A DNA stretch of 64,000 nucleotides from Streptomyces sp. ISL-1 (GTDB lineage: Bacteria > Actinomycetota > Actinomycetes > Streptomycetales > Streptomycetaceae), in contig NZ_JAGGOI010000010.1 in assembly GCF_018614585.1 (NCBI RefSeq), positions 62,001 through 126,000 of the forward strand, given 5' to 3'. Below the pieces are notes generated by a model. The model did not search any database and had not been told where the DNA came from. It was given only the letters and a program-made list of their open reading frames with translations. Each line of letters starts with the position of its first letter. Within the stretch, counting starts at the first letter, position 1. Shown piece by piece: positions 25,566-35,496 of this stretch. The translations under genes and the position numbers were made by a program.

Positions 25566-27233
25566 ATGAAGAGCGAACACGTGAAGAACACCGCGATCAG
25601 CACGCTGGTCGGGGCGACGCTGGTGGTCGGGGTGATCACGATCGCGCCCGGGTGGGACGACAAAGGGCCGCGGCCCACGCCGGGCGCGGTCGGGCGGGCG
25701 ATGTCGGCGGTGGGGACGGGAACACCTGCCAGCCTGCTGGATCTGAGCGCGCTGATCGAGGACCGGGAGCGGTGGGTACGGGCGCATCCGCGGGACGAGG
25801 AGTCGTGGGCGGTGCTGGGGTCGGCGTATGTGGAGCGGGGCTCCAGGACGGCGGATCCGGCGTACTACACACAGGCGCAGGACGCGCTGCAGCGCTCGGT
25901 GGACGTGCTGCCGGGCGAGAAGGGGAACGTCGACGCGCTGGTGGGGCTCGCGGCGCTGGCAAACGCCCGGCACGACTTCGCCAAGGCGCGCACGCTGGGC
26001 GAGAGCGCCGCGAAGCAGAAGCCGAGGCGGTGGGGCACGTATCCGGTGCTGATCGACGCGTACAGCGGGCTCGGCGACTACAAGGCCGTGGGCAAGGCGA
26101 TGGACAAGCTCGCAAAGCTGCATCAGGGAGGGCAGACGCTCGGCCGGATGGCCGAGGTCTACCGCGAGCGCGGCTGGCGCGAGGACGCGGCGGCGAAGGC
26201 GTACGACGCGGTGGGCAGCGCGGAGTCGGACGCGGAGAAGGCGGCCGCGCTGCACCTGCTGGGCGACCTGTCGTGGGAGCGCGGCGAGCCGGAGGAGGCG
26301 ATCGAGCAGTACGACAGTGCCCTGAAGCTGGCGCCCGACCACCATCCGTCGCTGGCTTCACGAGGGCGTGCGCTGGCGGCACTGGGCCGTACGGATGAGG
26401 CTTTCCGCGACTACCAGTCGGCGCTCGACCATGCCCCGCTGCCCGAATACGCCCTGGAGGCTGGCGAGTTGTACCAGTCGCTGGGGCTGGACGGGGATGC
26501 GGCGTCCCAGTACGCGAGGCTGCGCAAGTGGGCGGAGCGGGCGGGGATCGACGGGGTGAACGAGGAGCTCGTGCTCGGCCTCTTCGAGGCGGACCACGGC
26601 GACGACCTGGATGCGGCGGTCCGGCGGCTGCAGGCCGAGTGGGACCGGGGGCACCGGAGCATGTATGTGGCGGACGCGCTGGGCTGGGCGCTGTTCCGCG
26701 CGGGCAACGCGGAGGATGCGCTGCCGCACGCGAAGACGGCGACGGACCAGGGGATGCGGAGCGCGCTCTTCGCGTACCACCGCGGCGAGATCGAACGCGC
26801 CCTGGACCTGCCCGGCCCCGCCCGGCGCCACCTCGGCGAGGCGCTGCGGATCAACCCGTACTTCTCGCCTCTGCTGGCCCCGGAGGCGAGGGACGCGCTG
26901 GACGAGCTGGGCGAGCCGCCGCCGGGCGGGCCGGAGGACTTGCTGGGCTACGACCCCGAGGAGATGGAGGCGGAGGCGGAGGCGGACTCAGCTTCGCCTT
27001 CGCCGTCGCCTTCGGGTTCGGACTCGGGTGCGGCTTCGGCGGACGCGGAGGCTTCGCCGCCGCCGGACAGCAGGCCGTCGGAGGTGGCTTCGGAGAACGA
27101 GGAAGCCTCGGAGCCGTCGGACGGGAGGAGTCCGGACGCCGCCCGGGCGACGCAGTCGGCGCCGGAGGAGAACCAGAGCGAGGAGTCGGCAGAGCCTTCG
27201 GTGAGCCCGACGCCGTCGCGGGAGAGCGAGTAG
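25566..27233 (+). CDS. TPR-repeat protein with N-terminal membrane anchor and acidic tail
   Basis: 555 residues. One N-terminal hydrophobic segment (about 12-28, STLVGATLVVGVITIAP) suggests a membrane anchor or uncleaved signal. Several TPR units follow from about 70 to 440 (for example AAALHLLGDLSWERGEPEEAIEQYDSALKLAPDH split in helices, and WALFRAGNAEDALPHAKTA). The last about 95 residues are S, P, E-rich and disordered. Probably a scaffold on the outer side of the membrane; partners unknown. An in-frame GTG 3 codons earlier is possible. A hairpin follows the stop. Confidence 0.82.
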   Translation: MKSEHVKNTAISTLVGATLVVGVITIAPGWDDKGPRPTPGAVGRAMSAVGTGTPASLLDLSALIEDRERWVRAHPRDEESWAVLGSAYVERGSRTADPAYYTQAQDALQRSVDVLPGEKGNVDALVGLAALANARHDFAKARTLGESAAKQKPRRWGTYPVLIDAYSGLGDYKAVGKAMDKLAKLHQGGQTLGRMAEVYRERGWREDAAAKAYDAVGSAESDAEKAAALHLLGDLSWERGEPEEAIEQYDSALKLAPDHHPSLASRGRALAALGRTDEAFRDYQSALDHAPLPEYALEAGELYQSLGLDGDAASQYARLRKWAERAGIDGVNEELVLGLFEADHGDDLDAAVRRLQAEWDRGHRSMYVADALGWALFRAGNAEDALPHAKTATDQGMRSALFAYHRGEIERALDLPGPARRHLGEALRINPYFSPLLAPEARDALDELGEPPPGGPEDLLGYDPEEMEAEAEADSASPSPSPSGSDSGAASADAEASPPPDSRPSEVASENEEASEPSDGRSPDAARATQSAPEENQSEESAEPSVSPTPSRESE

Positions 27234-27256
27234 GAGGACCCGGCCCCCACCCACGC

Positions 27257-27291
27257 CGGTCCGTCGGCGGGTTGGGGCCCGCCGCGGACCG
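27257..27291 (+). terminator. Hairpin after the TPR gene
   Basis: CGGTCCG-T-CGGCGGG pairs with CCCGCCG-CGGACCG, loop TTGGGG, one bulged T; 24 nt after the stop. Confidence 0.7.
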
Positions 27292-27464
27292 CGGTGACCG
27301 GTGCCGGGCTTCTGCCCGTCCTTCATCCCATCCGCCGGGCCGCGCCGGTTGGCGCGTGCGGCGGCCGTACGAGCGGGGTGGCGGCGAGCATGGACGCGCC
27401 GACAGTGAGGGCCACGCGAGCGCCGCCGCGCCCGCGATCCGGGCGGCGTTGGCCGGGGACAGGT

Positions 27465-27502
27465 CCGGCGGCCCCACGGGTCAGGATCCGTGGGGCCGCC
27501 GG
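27465..27502. terminator. Perfect 15-bp hairpin downstream of hppD
   Basis: CCGGCGGCCCCACGG (27465-27479) and its complement (27488-27502), loop of 8. It lies beyond the hppD tandem repeats and can end both the TPR and hppD transcripts. Confidence 0.8.
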
Positions 27503-27513
27503 ACTCAGGGGCC

Positions 27514-28860
<1,347 letters not shown>

Positions 28861-28873
28861 TTAGGGAGACGCC

Positions 28874-29350
28874 ATGGCGATCGATCATCTGGACGGCAGG
28901 CTCATTGTCCTGCTGGCGCGCGAGCCGCGGATAGGGGTGCTCGACGCGTCCCGCCGCCTCGGTGTGGCCCGCGGCACCGTGCAGGCCCGTCTGGACCGCC
29001 TTCAGTCCAATGGCGTCATCCGCGGCTTCGGGCCTGACGTCGATCCGGCGGCGCTCGGCTACCCCGTCACCGCCTTCGCGACCCTGGAGATCAAGCAGGG
29101 ACAAGGCGCGGACGTACGAGCCCATTTGGACGGCGTCCCCGAGGTGCTGGAGCTGCACACCACCACCGGTCACGGTGACATGCTCTGCCGCCTCGTCGCC
29201 CGTTCCAACGCCGATCTCCAGCGTGTGATCGACCGGGTTGTCGGTTTTGATGGCATCGTGCGGGCGTCCACGGCGATCGTCATGGAGAATCCGGTCCCCT
29301 TGCGGATCATCCCGCTGGTGGAGCAGGCTGCTGAGGACGAAGAGGTCTGA
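28874..29350 (+). CDS. hpdA: Lrp/AsnC-family regulator, probable hppD activator
   Basis: 158 residues. N-terminal HTH (about 3-50: DHLDGRLIVLLAREPRIGVLDASRRLGVARGTVQARLDRL in pieces) and C-terminal RAM/ligand domain (about 65-150: TAFATLEIKQ, GHGDMLCRLVARSNADLQRVIDRV). Divergent from hppD. In S. coelicolor the AsnC-type HpdA at this place activates hppD in response to 4-hydroxyphenylpyruvate and represses itself. The symbol is given by position and family, not by experiment in this strain. An ABC operon starts 9 nt after its stop and could be co-transcribed. Confidence 0.85.
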   Translation: MAIDHLDGRLIVLLAREPRIGVLDASRRLGVARGTVQARLDRLQSNGVIRGFGPDVDPAALGYPVTAFATLEIKQGQGADVRAHLDGVPEVLELHTTTGHGDMLCRLVARSNADLQRVIDRVVGFDGIVRASTAIVMENPVPLRIIPLVEQAAEDEEV

Positions 29351-29359
29351 GGTGACACG

Positions 29360-30007
29360 GTGAGCTTCTGGGACTATCTCGCGGGCCACCAGCAGCAGCT
29401 GCTCACTGACGCCTTCCAGCAGGCCAGCGCCGTCTTCCAGTGCATGGTCATCGCCACCCTGCTGGGCATCGCGATCGCCCTCCTCACCTACCGCAGCGCC
29501 TGGGGCGGGAATCTGGCCATCACCACCACGGCCACGTTCCTCACCGTCCCCTCCCTCGCCCTGATCGGTCTGCTGATCCCGCTGGTGGGCCTGGGCGTGC
29601 CGCCCACGGTGATCGCCCTGACGCTGTACGGGCTGCTGCCCGTCGTCCGTAACGCCATCGTGGGACTGCGCGGCGTGGACCCCTCCCTGGTGGACGCCGC
29701 CAAGGGCATCGGGATGTCCCGTGTCGCCCAGCTGTTCCGGGTGGAACTGCCGCTCGCCTGGCCGCCGATCCTCACCGGCATCCGGGTCGCCACCCAGATG
29801 CTGATGGGCATCGCCGCGATTGCCGCGTACGCCTCCGGGCCCGGGCTCGGCAATGAGATCTTCCGCGGCATCGCCTCGCTGGGCAGTGCCAACGCGATCA
29901 ACCAGGTCCTCGCCGGCACCATCGGCATCGTCATCCTCGCCCTGCTCTTCGACGCCGCGTACGTCCTGCTCGGACGACTGACCATCCCCAGGGGGATCCG
30001 TGACTGA
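29360..30007 (+). CDS. Glycine betaine/proline-type ABC permease 1
   Basis: 215 residues, five or six helices. Binding-protein-dependent permease of the ProW/OpuCB family; the cytoplasmic coupling loop GLRGVDPSLVDAAKGIGMSRVAQLFRVELPLAWPPI has the expected EAA-type pattern. First gene of a four-gene overlapping operon. GTG at 29360 sits just after GAGGTGACAC that overlaps the hpdA stop. Its stop lies 8 nt inside the ATPase gene. Confidence 0.92.
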   Translation: MSFWDYLAGHQQQLLTDAFQQASAVFQCMVIATLLGIAIALLTYRSAWGGNLAITTTATFLTVPSLALIGLLIPLVGLGVPPTVIALTLYGLLPVVRNAIVGLRGVDPSLVDAAKGIGMSRVAQLFRVELPLAWPPILTGIRVATQMLMGIAAIAAYASGPGLGNEIFRGIASLGSANAINQVLAGTIGIVILALLFDAAYVLLGRLTIPRGIRD

Positions 30008-31253
30008 GACCGCGACCGGGACGGCTGCCGCTTCCGCCGCCTCCGGCGCCCGCATCCAGCTGGAGAACCTCACCAAGCGCTATCCGGGCAGTCCGAGCCC
30101 GGCCGTGGACGACGTCTCGCTGGAGATCAAGCCCGGCGAGACGGTGATCCTCGTGGGTCCGTCCGGCTGCGGGAAGTCGACCACACTAAGGATGATCAAC
30201 CGGCTGATCGAGCCGACGTCGGGGCGGATCAGGATCGACGAAGAGGACGTGACCGACATCGACCCGGTGGGGCTGCGCCGGAAGATCGGATACGCGATCC
30301 AGGCCTCCGGGCTCTTCCCGCACATGACGGTGGCGGAGAACATCGCCCTCGTGCCGAAGATGGTCGGCTGGTCGAAGTCGCGGGTGAAGGACCGGGTCGA
30401 GGAGATGCTCGATCTGGTGGGGCTCGACCCGCGGGAGTTCCACGGGCGCTATCCGCGGCAGCTGTCGGGCGGCCAACAGCAGCGGGTGGGCGTCGCGCGG
30501 GCGCTGGCGGCGGACCCTCCCGTACTGCTGATGGACGAGCCGTTCGGGGCGGTCGACCCGATCACCCGCGATCATCTGCAGGACGAACTGATCCGGCTCC
30601 AGCGCGAGTTGCACAAGACGATCGTCTTCGTCACCCACGACTTCGACGAGGCGATCAAGCTCGGGGACCGGATCGCGGTGCTGCGGGAGCGTTCGCACAT
30701 CGCCCAGTTCGACACCCCGGAGGCGATCCTCACCAATCCGGCGGACGACTTCGTCTCCGGATTCGTGGGCGCGGGCGCGGCCCTGAAGCGGCTCAACCTC
30801 ACGCGCGTACGAGATGTCGGGATCGCCGACTTCCCGACGGTGTCCGTGGACGACCCGATCGAATCGATCTTCAACAAGCTGCGCGAGGGCCCGTACAACG
30901 AACTGCTGATGCTGGACCGCAGGAACCGCCCGTACAAATGGCTGCGGCGAGGCGATCTGATGCGCGCCAAGGGGTCGCCGGCCCGGGCCGGACAGCTGGT
31001 GCACGACACGGTGACCCGGGACGCGACGCTGCACGACGCGCTGGAGGCGGTGCTCATCGACTCCAGCGGGCGGGTCGCGGTGACCGGGCGGCGCGGCGAG
31101 TTCATCGGCGTCGTCGACATGGAGACGCTGATGAACTCCGTACAGGAGATGCTGCAGGCGGACCGGCTCGCCGCCATGGAGCACGAGCACGATCTGGAGG
31201 AGCTGCGCCACCACCGGACCGAGACGGAGCTGGAGGGCGGTGCGGACGGATGA
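30000..31253 (+). CDS. Glycine betaine/proline-type ABC ATPase with CBS domains
   Basis: 417 residues. Walker A GPSGCGKST (53-61), Q-loop, signature LSGGQQQRVGVARAL, Walker B VLLMDEPFGAVD and switch H in FVTHDFDEA. The C-terminal part (about 260-390) contains a pair of CBS motifs (VDDPIESIFNKL and VTRDATLHDALEAVL), which in OpuA sense ionic strength, so the transporter is probably osmotically controlled. GTG start at 30000 overlaps the preceding gene; an ATGA junction joins the next. Confidence 0.94.
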   Translation: MTETATGTAAASAASGARIQLENLTKRYPGSPSPAVDDVSLEIKPGETVILVGPSGCGKSTTLRMINRLIEPTSGRIRIDEEDVTDIDPVGLRRKIGYAIQASGLFPHMTVAENIALVPKMVGWSKSRVKDRVEEMLDLVGLDPREFHGRYPRQLSGGQQQRVGVARALAADPPVLLMDEPFGAVDPITRDHLQDELIRLQRELHKTIVFVTHDFDEAIKLGDRIAVLRERSHIAQFDTPEAILTNPADDFVSGFVGAGAALKRLNLTRVRDVGIADFPTVSVDDPIESIFNKLREGPYNELLMLDRRNRPYKWLRRGDLMRAKGSPARAGQLVHDTVTRDATLHDALEAVLIDSSGRVAVTGRRGEFIGVVDMETLMNSVQEMLQADRLAAMEHEHDLEELRHHRTETELEGGADG

Positions 31254-32059
31254 GCGGGCCCTCTCAGGCCGAGGTGGACCTGCCGGCCCAGGAGGAACGG
31301 GAGCCGGCGCCGCCACCACCGCCCCCGCCCCGGATCACCTGGCGCAAGCTGGTGGTGATTCCCGCCGTGCTCGTGGTCCTGCTGCTGGTGACCTTCCTGT
31401 GGATCGCGAACACCGACCTCGACGCGATCGCCAAGAACTCTCTGTCGGGCGGCAATGTGCAGCTGCGGCTGTGGCAGAGCATCCAACTCACCGCGATCTC
31501 CACCTTCTGGGTGCTGATCATCGCGATCCCGCTGGGCATCGCCCTCACCCGGCGGGGGCTCAGCCGTGCGGCCCCCTTGGTCACCGCGACCGCCAACATC
31601 GGTCAGGCGACCCCGGCGATCGGCCTGCTGGCGCTGCTGGTGATCTGGCTGGGCATCGGCCCGTCCACCGCGATCATCGGCATGGTGATCTACGCGGTGC
31701 TGCCGGTGCTCGCCAACACGGTGGCCGGCCTGAAGGCGATCGACCCGCAGCTGGTGGAGGCCTCACGCGGGATCGGCATGTCGGCGATGGGCACCCTGAC
31801 GAAGGTCGAACTGCCGCTCGCCGTACCGCTGATCCTCGCGGGCGTACGGACCGCGCTGGTGCTGAACGTCGGCACGGCGACGCTGGCCACCTTCGGCGGC
31901 GGCGGGGGCCTGGGTGACCTGATCACCTCGGGCATCCAGACCCAGCGGATGCCGGTCCTGGTACTCGGCTCGGTGCTGACGGTGGCGCTGGCGCTGCTGG
32001 TGGACTGGATGGCCTCGCTGGCGGAGTTGGCGCTGACGCCGCGCGGACTGGAGGCTTGA
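31250..32059 (+). CDS. Glycine betaine/proline-type ABC permease 2
   Basis: 269 residues. Poly-proline stretch near the N-terminus (about 22-28) precedes the first helix (TWRKLVVIPAVLVVLLLVT). EAA loop: GLKAIDPQLVEASRGIGMSAMGTLTKVELPLAVPL. Start and stop junctions are ATGA and TGATG, so stoichiometric co-translation with its neighbours is expected. Two permeases plus ATPase and binding protein match OpuC/OpuB-type systems. Confidence 0.92.
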   Translation: MSGPSQAEVDLPAQEEREPAPPPPPPPRITWRKLVVIPAVLVVLLLVTFLWIANTDLDAIAKNSLSGGNVQLRLWQSIQLTAISTFWVLIIAIPLGIALTRRGLSRAAPLVTATANIGQATPAIGLLALLVIWLGIGPSTAIIGMVIYAVLPVLANTVAGLKAIDPQLVEASRGIGMSAMGTLTKVELPLAVPLILAGVRTALVLNVGTATLATFGGGGGLGDLITSGIQTQRMPVLVLGSVLTVALALLVDWMASLAELALTPRGLEA

Positions 32060-33051
32060 TGCGGTACGTGCGTACGGCGCTGAGCGGCGCGGTCGTCCTC
32101 ACACTGGCGCTGACGGGCCTGACGGGCCTGACCGGCTGCGGGCTCAAGAGCGGCTCGCCGATGGTGGACGATGTGAAGCCGGGCTCGGTCGGCAGGGGCG
32201 AGCCCCTCAAGGGCGCGTCGCTGACGGTCGCTTCGAAGAACTTCAGCGAGAACATCATCCTGGGCCAGATGATCGGCCTCATCTTCAAGGCGGCGGGCGC
32301 GGAAGTGCTCGACCGTACGAACCTGCCCGGCTCGATCAGCGCGCGCCAGGCGATCGTCGGCGGCGACGCGGACGCGATGTACGACTACACCGGAACCGCC
32401 TGGATCACCTACCTGGGGCACCAGAAGCCGATCGTCGACCCGCAGGCGCAGTGGCAGGCGGTGCACAACGCGGATCTGAAGAACGGCGTGACCTGGCTGC
32501 CGCAGTCCACGCTCGACAACACGTACACGCTGGCGATCAGCAAACGGAACAACGCGAAGTACAAGCTCAAGACATTGTCGGACGTTGCGGCGCTGTCGAA
32601 GAAGGACCCGTCGGCGGTGACGCTATGCGTGGAGAACGAGTTCGCCTCGCGCGAGGACGGGCTGCCGGGCATGCAGAAGGCGTACGGGATGGAGATCCCG
32701 CCCAAAAACATCAAGAAGATGGACGCCGGGATCATCTACACGCAGGTGTCGAAGTCCGACTCGTGCCTGCTGGGCGAGGCGTACACCACGGACGGCCGGA
32801 TCAATGCGATGGATCTGGACACGATGGCGGACGACAAGCACTTCTTCCCCAACTACAACGCGGCGCCGGAGATCCACAGCGCGACGATCGACAAGTGGCC
32901 GGCGATCGCGGGGCTGCTGAACCCGCTGAGCGCGCGGCTGACGACGCGGATCGCGCAGGACCTGAACGCGAAGGTGGACGTGGGAGGGGAGGACCCGCAC
33001 GAGGTGGCGAAGGACTGGCTGATCGAGCAGGGCTTCATCAAGAAGGGCTAG
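32059..33051 (+). CDS. Glycine betaine/proline-type substrate-binding lipoprotein
   Basis: 330 residues. Signal peptide with lipobox TGC (LTGLTGLTGCG), so anchored outside the membrane. OpuAC/ProX-type domain: VASKNFSENIILGQMIGLIF, LPGSISARQAIVGGDADAMYDYTGTAW in parts, and the final RLTTRIAQDLNAKVDVGGEDP. The ATG shares a base with the permease stop. Ligand could be glycine betaine, choline, carnitine or proline; aromatic-cage residues cannot be judged with certainty. Confidence 0.92.
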   Translation: MRYVRTALSGAVVLTLALTGLTGLTGCGLKSGSPMVDDVKPGSVGRGEPLKGASLTVASKNFSENIILGQMIGLIFKAAGAEVLDRTNLPGSISARQAIVGGDADAMYDYTGTAWITYLGHQKPIVDPQAQWQAVHNADLKNGVTWLPQSTLDNTYTLAISKRNNAKYKLKTLSDVAALSKKDPSAVTLCVENEFASREDGLPGMQKAYGMEIPPKNIKKMDAGIIYTQVSKSDSCLLGEAYTTDGRINAMDLDTMADDKHFFPNYNAAPEIHSATIDKWPAIAGLLNPLSARLTTRIAQDLNAKVDVGGEDPHEVAKDWLIEQGFIKKG

Positions 33052-33341
33052 TTACGGAGGACTTGACGCCAAGAACCTCTTGCAGAAAGAACCTCTTGCG
33101 GAGGCTTCTTGGCAACCGGACGCTCGTCGAGCTGGGCCTGCGCCCGGTGCGGCAGCAGCCGCGACCGACCGACCGCGCGCGTGGACCGTGCGCGTCGCAT
33201 GAGCGCGGCGGGGGGCGGCCTACGGACGGCGGGCCCGGCCGCTGGTACGGACACACCGGCCGGGGACTCGGCCGGCCGGTACGGACACACCCCAGACGCG
33301 GACCCGGTCGCCCGGTACGGGCACGACGGCCGCGGGCTTCG
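33052..33341. other. Gene-free region with short direct repeats and a hairpin
   Basis: AAGAACCTCTTGC occurs twice at about 33070-33098, 20 nt past the binding-protein stop. GGTACGGACACACC occurs at 33244-33257 and 33278-33291, separated by CCGGCCG-GGGACT-CGGCCGG, which can form a terminator-like hairpin. No coding sequence recognised. Confidence 0.6.
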
Positions 33342-34130
33342 TCAGCAGCTCGGGACCTTGCCGCCCTTCTCCAGTGCCCGCAGGGACTCCACCGCGTCCT
33401 TCAGGGCCGTGACCGGGATCAGCCGCAGCCCGTCGGGGAGTTCGGCCTGCGCGTCGGAGCACTCGCCCTTGGGCACGAGGAAGACGCGCGCGCCGTCCCG
33501 CTTCGCGGCCTGAGTCTTCAGGGCCACCCCGCCCACCGCGCCGACCTTGCCGTCGGGGCTGATCGTTCCCGTACCGGCGATACTGCGGCCTCCGGTGAGA
33601 TCCCCGCCCGCCCCGTCCCCCGCGAGCTTGTCGACGATGCCGAGCGAGAAGAGCAGCCCGGCGCTGGGCCCGCCGACGTCGGCGAGGCGCAGGGTGACCT
33701 TCACCTTCGCCGGGTCCTCGCCGAGGTAGGAGAGCGCGGCGCGAGTGGCGACGTCCTGCGACTTCTGCATGTCCTCGAGGTTGTGCTCGACGACTTCCTC
33801 GTCGGACTTTCCGGGCGGATAGACCGCGTCGCGGGGCAGGACCGCGCGGTCGGTCCTGAACCACGCGTCGGCCACCTCCCCAAGGTCGACGTCGGCTGAC
33901 GGCCCGGTCGCGACGATGGTCGTCATCAGCAGCTCGCCCTTGGTCGTACGGGTGGGCGCGCCGACGATGGTGATGACGGGTGTGCCCCTGACCTCGCCCA
34001 GGACGTTCGCGGTCGAGCCGGGCTGCGCCACGGCGTACGGCAGCGGCGCGAGCCCGGCGACGGCGAAGAGCGCGGCGACGGGGAGGGCGCAGAGGGCGAT
34101 GACGCGGGGGCGCGTGAGACTGGAGAGCAC
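33342..34130 (-). CDS. Secreted/membrane Lon-like (S16) serine protease domain protein
   Basis: 262 residues. N-terminal hydrophobic segment (about 8-34, signal or anchor). The S16 Ser-Lys dyad is present: S156 in DVGGPSAGLLFSLGIVDKL and K205 in VGAVGGVALKTQAAKRDGA (each read in parts). The related Bacillus YlbL has a PDZ domain between anchor and protease; here the spacer (about 40-150) is short and no PDZ is evident. Probably a cell-surface protease of unknown target. Convergent with the ABC operon. Confidence 0.87.
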   Translation of the reverse strand: MLSSLTRPRVIALCALPVAALFAVAGLAPLPYAVAQPGSTANVLGEVRGTPVITIVGAPTRTTKGELLMTTIVATGPSADVDLGEVADAWFRTDRAVLPRDAVYPPGKSDEEVVEHNLEDMQKSQDVATRAALSYLGEDPAKVKVTLRLADVGGPSAGLLFSLGIVDKLAGDGAGGDLTGGRSIAGTGTISPDGKVGAVGGVALKTQAAKRDGARVFLVPKGECSDAQAELPDGLRLIPVTALKDAVESLRALEKGGKVPSC

Positions 34131-34446
34131 GGTGTCAATCTATCGGGCGGCAATGCCCGCCCCACGGGGCACTGGGCGCCTCACACAGACGCCGGCCCCG
34201 CGGGCGCGGGCCCCGAGCAGACACCGCGCGTCGCGGGCACCGCGCATCCGGACGGAGGCCGCGCCCCGAACAGACACCCGTGCCCCCGGGCGTCGCACTT
34301 CCCCGACGGACACCGCGCTCCGAACAGGCACCGTGCCCCCGGGCCGCGCACATCCCGGACGGAGGCCGCGCCCCGTTGCCCGGACAGACACGGAACCCGC
34401 GGACCCCGCCCATCCCGGACAGACTCCGCGCCCCGCGGACCCCACC
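34131..34446. repeat. Degenerate GC-rich repeat tract
   Basis: No gene seen. Phrases such as GGACGGAGGCCGCGCCCCG (near 34250 and 34356) and GTGCCCCCGGGC (about 34280 and 34333), CCGGACAGAC and CGAACAGRCACC recur in shuffled order, giving an old, decayed tandem array between the S16 protease start and the hpdR end. Its function is unknown; it may be only slippage DNA. Confidence 0.6.
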
Positions 34447-35088
34447 TCAGCGCAGCGCGTCCGCCACCTCGCGGGCAGCGTCGACGACCCGTGGCCCCAC
34501 CCTCTCCGGGACCGAGTCCGCGAGCATCACCACGCCCACGCTCCCCTCTATCCCCGTCACCCCCACCAGCGCCGCGGCGGCGCCGCTCGCGCCCGCCTCG
34601 AGTTCGCCGTGGGTGAGTGTGTACCCGGGTTCGTTCGGCCTTCCCTGGCGGGCCGCGAGGATCGCCTTGCCCGCCGCGCCCCGGTCCAGCGGGTGGCGGA
34701 AGCCCGCCCGGTACGCGACGTGGTAGTCCGTCCAGGTCGGCTCGACGACCGCGACCGCGAGGGCCTCCGCGCCGTCGACCAGGGTGAGATGGGCCGTAGC
34801 CCCTATGTCCTCCGCGAGCGAGCGCAACGCCGGCATCGCGGCCTCCCGCACCAGCGGGTGCACCTGCCGGCCGAGGCGCAGCACGCCAAGGCCCACCCTG
34901 GCGCGGCCGCCGAGGTCGCGGCGGACAAGGGCGTGCTGCTCAAGGGTGGCGAGCAGACGGTAGACGACGGTGCGGTTGACGCCGAGTTTGTTGGACAACT
35001 CGGTGACGGTCAGCCCGTGGTCAGTGTCGGCGAGCAGTTTGAGGACACGCAGTCCTCGGTCGAGCGTCTGGGAGGTCTCCGCGGTCAC
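34447..35088 (-). CDS. hpdR: IclR-family regulator, probable hppD repressor
   Basis: 213 residues. N-terminal winged HTH (about 5-60: SQTLDRGLRVLKLLADTDHGLTVTELSNKLGVNRTVVYRLLATLEQH in pieces) and C-terminal effector domain with GATAHLTLVDGAEALAVAVVEP and YRAGFRHPLDRGAAGKAILA. Shorter at the C-terminus than many IclR proteins (about 250). The GTG at 35088 has GGAGAGGG upstream; longer in-frame starts exist. In S. coelicolor HpdR, an IclR protein in this region, represses hppD and hpdA; the symbol is by synteny. It might also control its neighbours. Confidence 0.8.
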   Translation of the reverse strand: MTAETSQTLDRGLRVLKLLADTDHGLTVTELSNKLGVNRTVVYRLLATLEQHALVRRDLGGRARVGLGVLRLGRQVHPLVREAAMPALRSLAEDIGATAHLTLVDGAEALAVAVVEPTWTDYHVAYRAGFRHPLDRGAAGKAILAARQGRPNEPGYTLTHGELEAGASGAAAALVGVTGIEGSVGVVMLADSVPERVGPRVVDAAREVADALR

Positions 35089-35496
35089 GACGCCCTCTCC
35101 TTCGGAGTGAGTGACGACGGTCCTCTTGCGGGAGTTTGCGTACACCGGTCCCGTTGGCGACGCACCGAGAGGCCGCCGGCAGGCCATGGCACACCGACTG
35201 CGCTCCGCGGCGGCGCTGCCACGGGGCGTTTGTATTGCGGGGACAGTAGCGACCAGGTTCGCTCAGCGGAAGGCCTCGTCCAGAATCCGGGCGCGGCAGG
35301 TGCTTAAGTACCGACAGTAACGGGCTTTGTGCGACATAGCGCCCGTAAACCGACCATTCCGGCCGCAATCGCCCGATGGGCATCCATGGAACCGGCCCTC
35401 GGTACGAGCGGAGGCCCGGGCGCGCAGTTCGCACCTGGGCCTCCGCTCAAACCCTGTTCAACACCCCACTCAAACCCCGTTCGACACGGCCACAGG
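35089..35496. other. Promoter region of hpdR and terminator of the helicase gene
   Basis: No gene seen. A 12-bp perfect stem GAGCGGAGGCCC/GGGCCTCCGCTC (35406-35417, 35437-35448) lies 49 nt past the helicase stop and is the likely terminator. Between the two, a 23-bp unit beginning CTCAAACCC repeats twice (about 35445-35490), again beside a gene end. An AT-richer stretch near 35300-35340 may carry the hpdR promoter. Confidence 0.6.
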
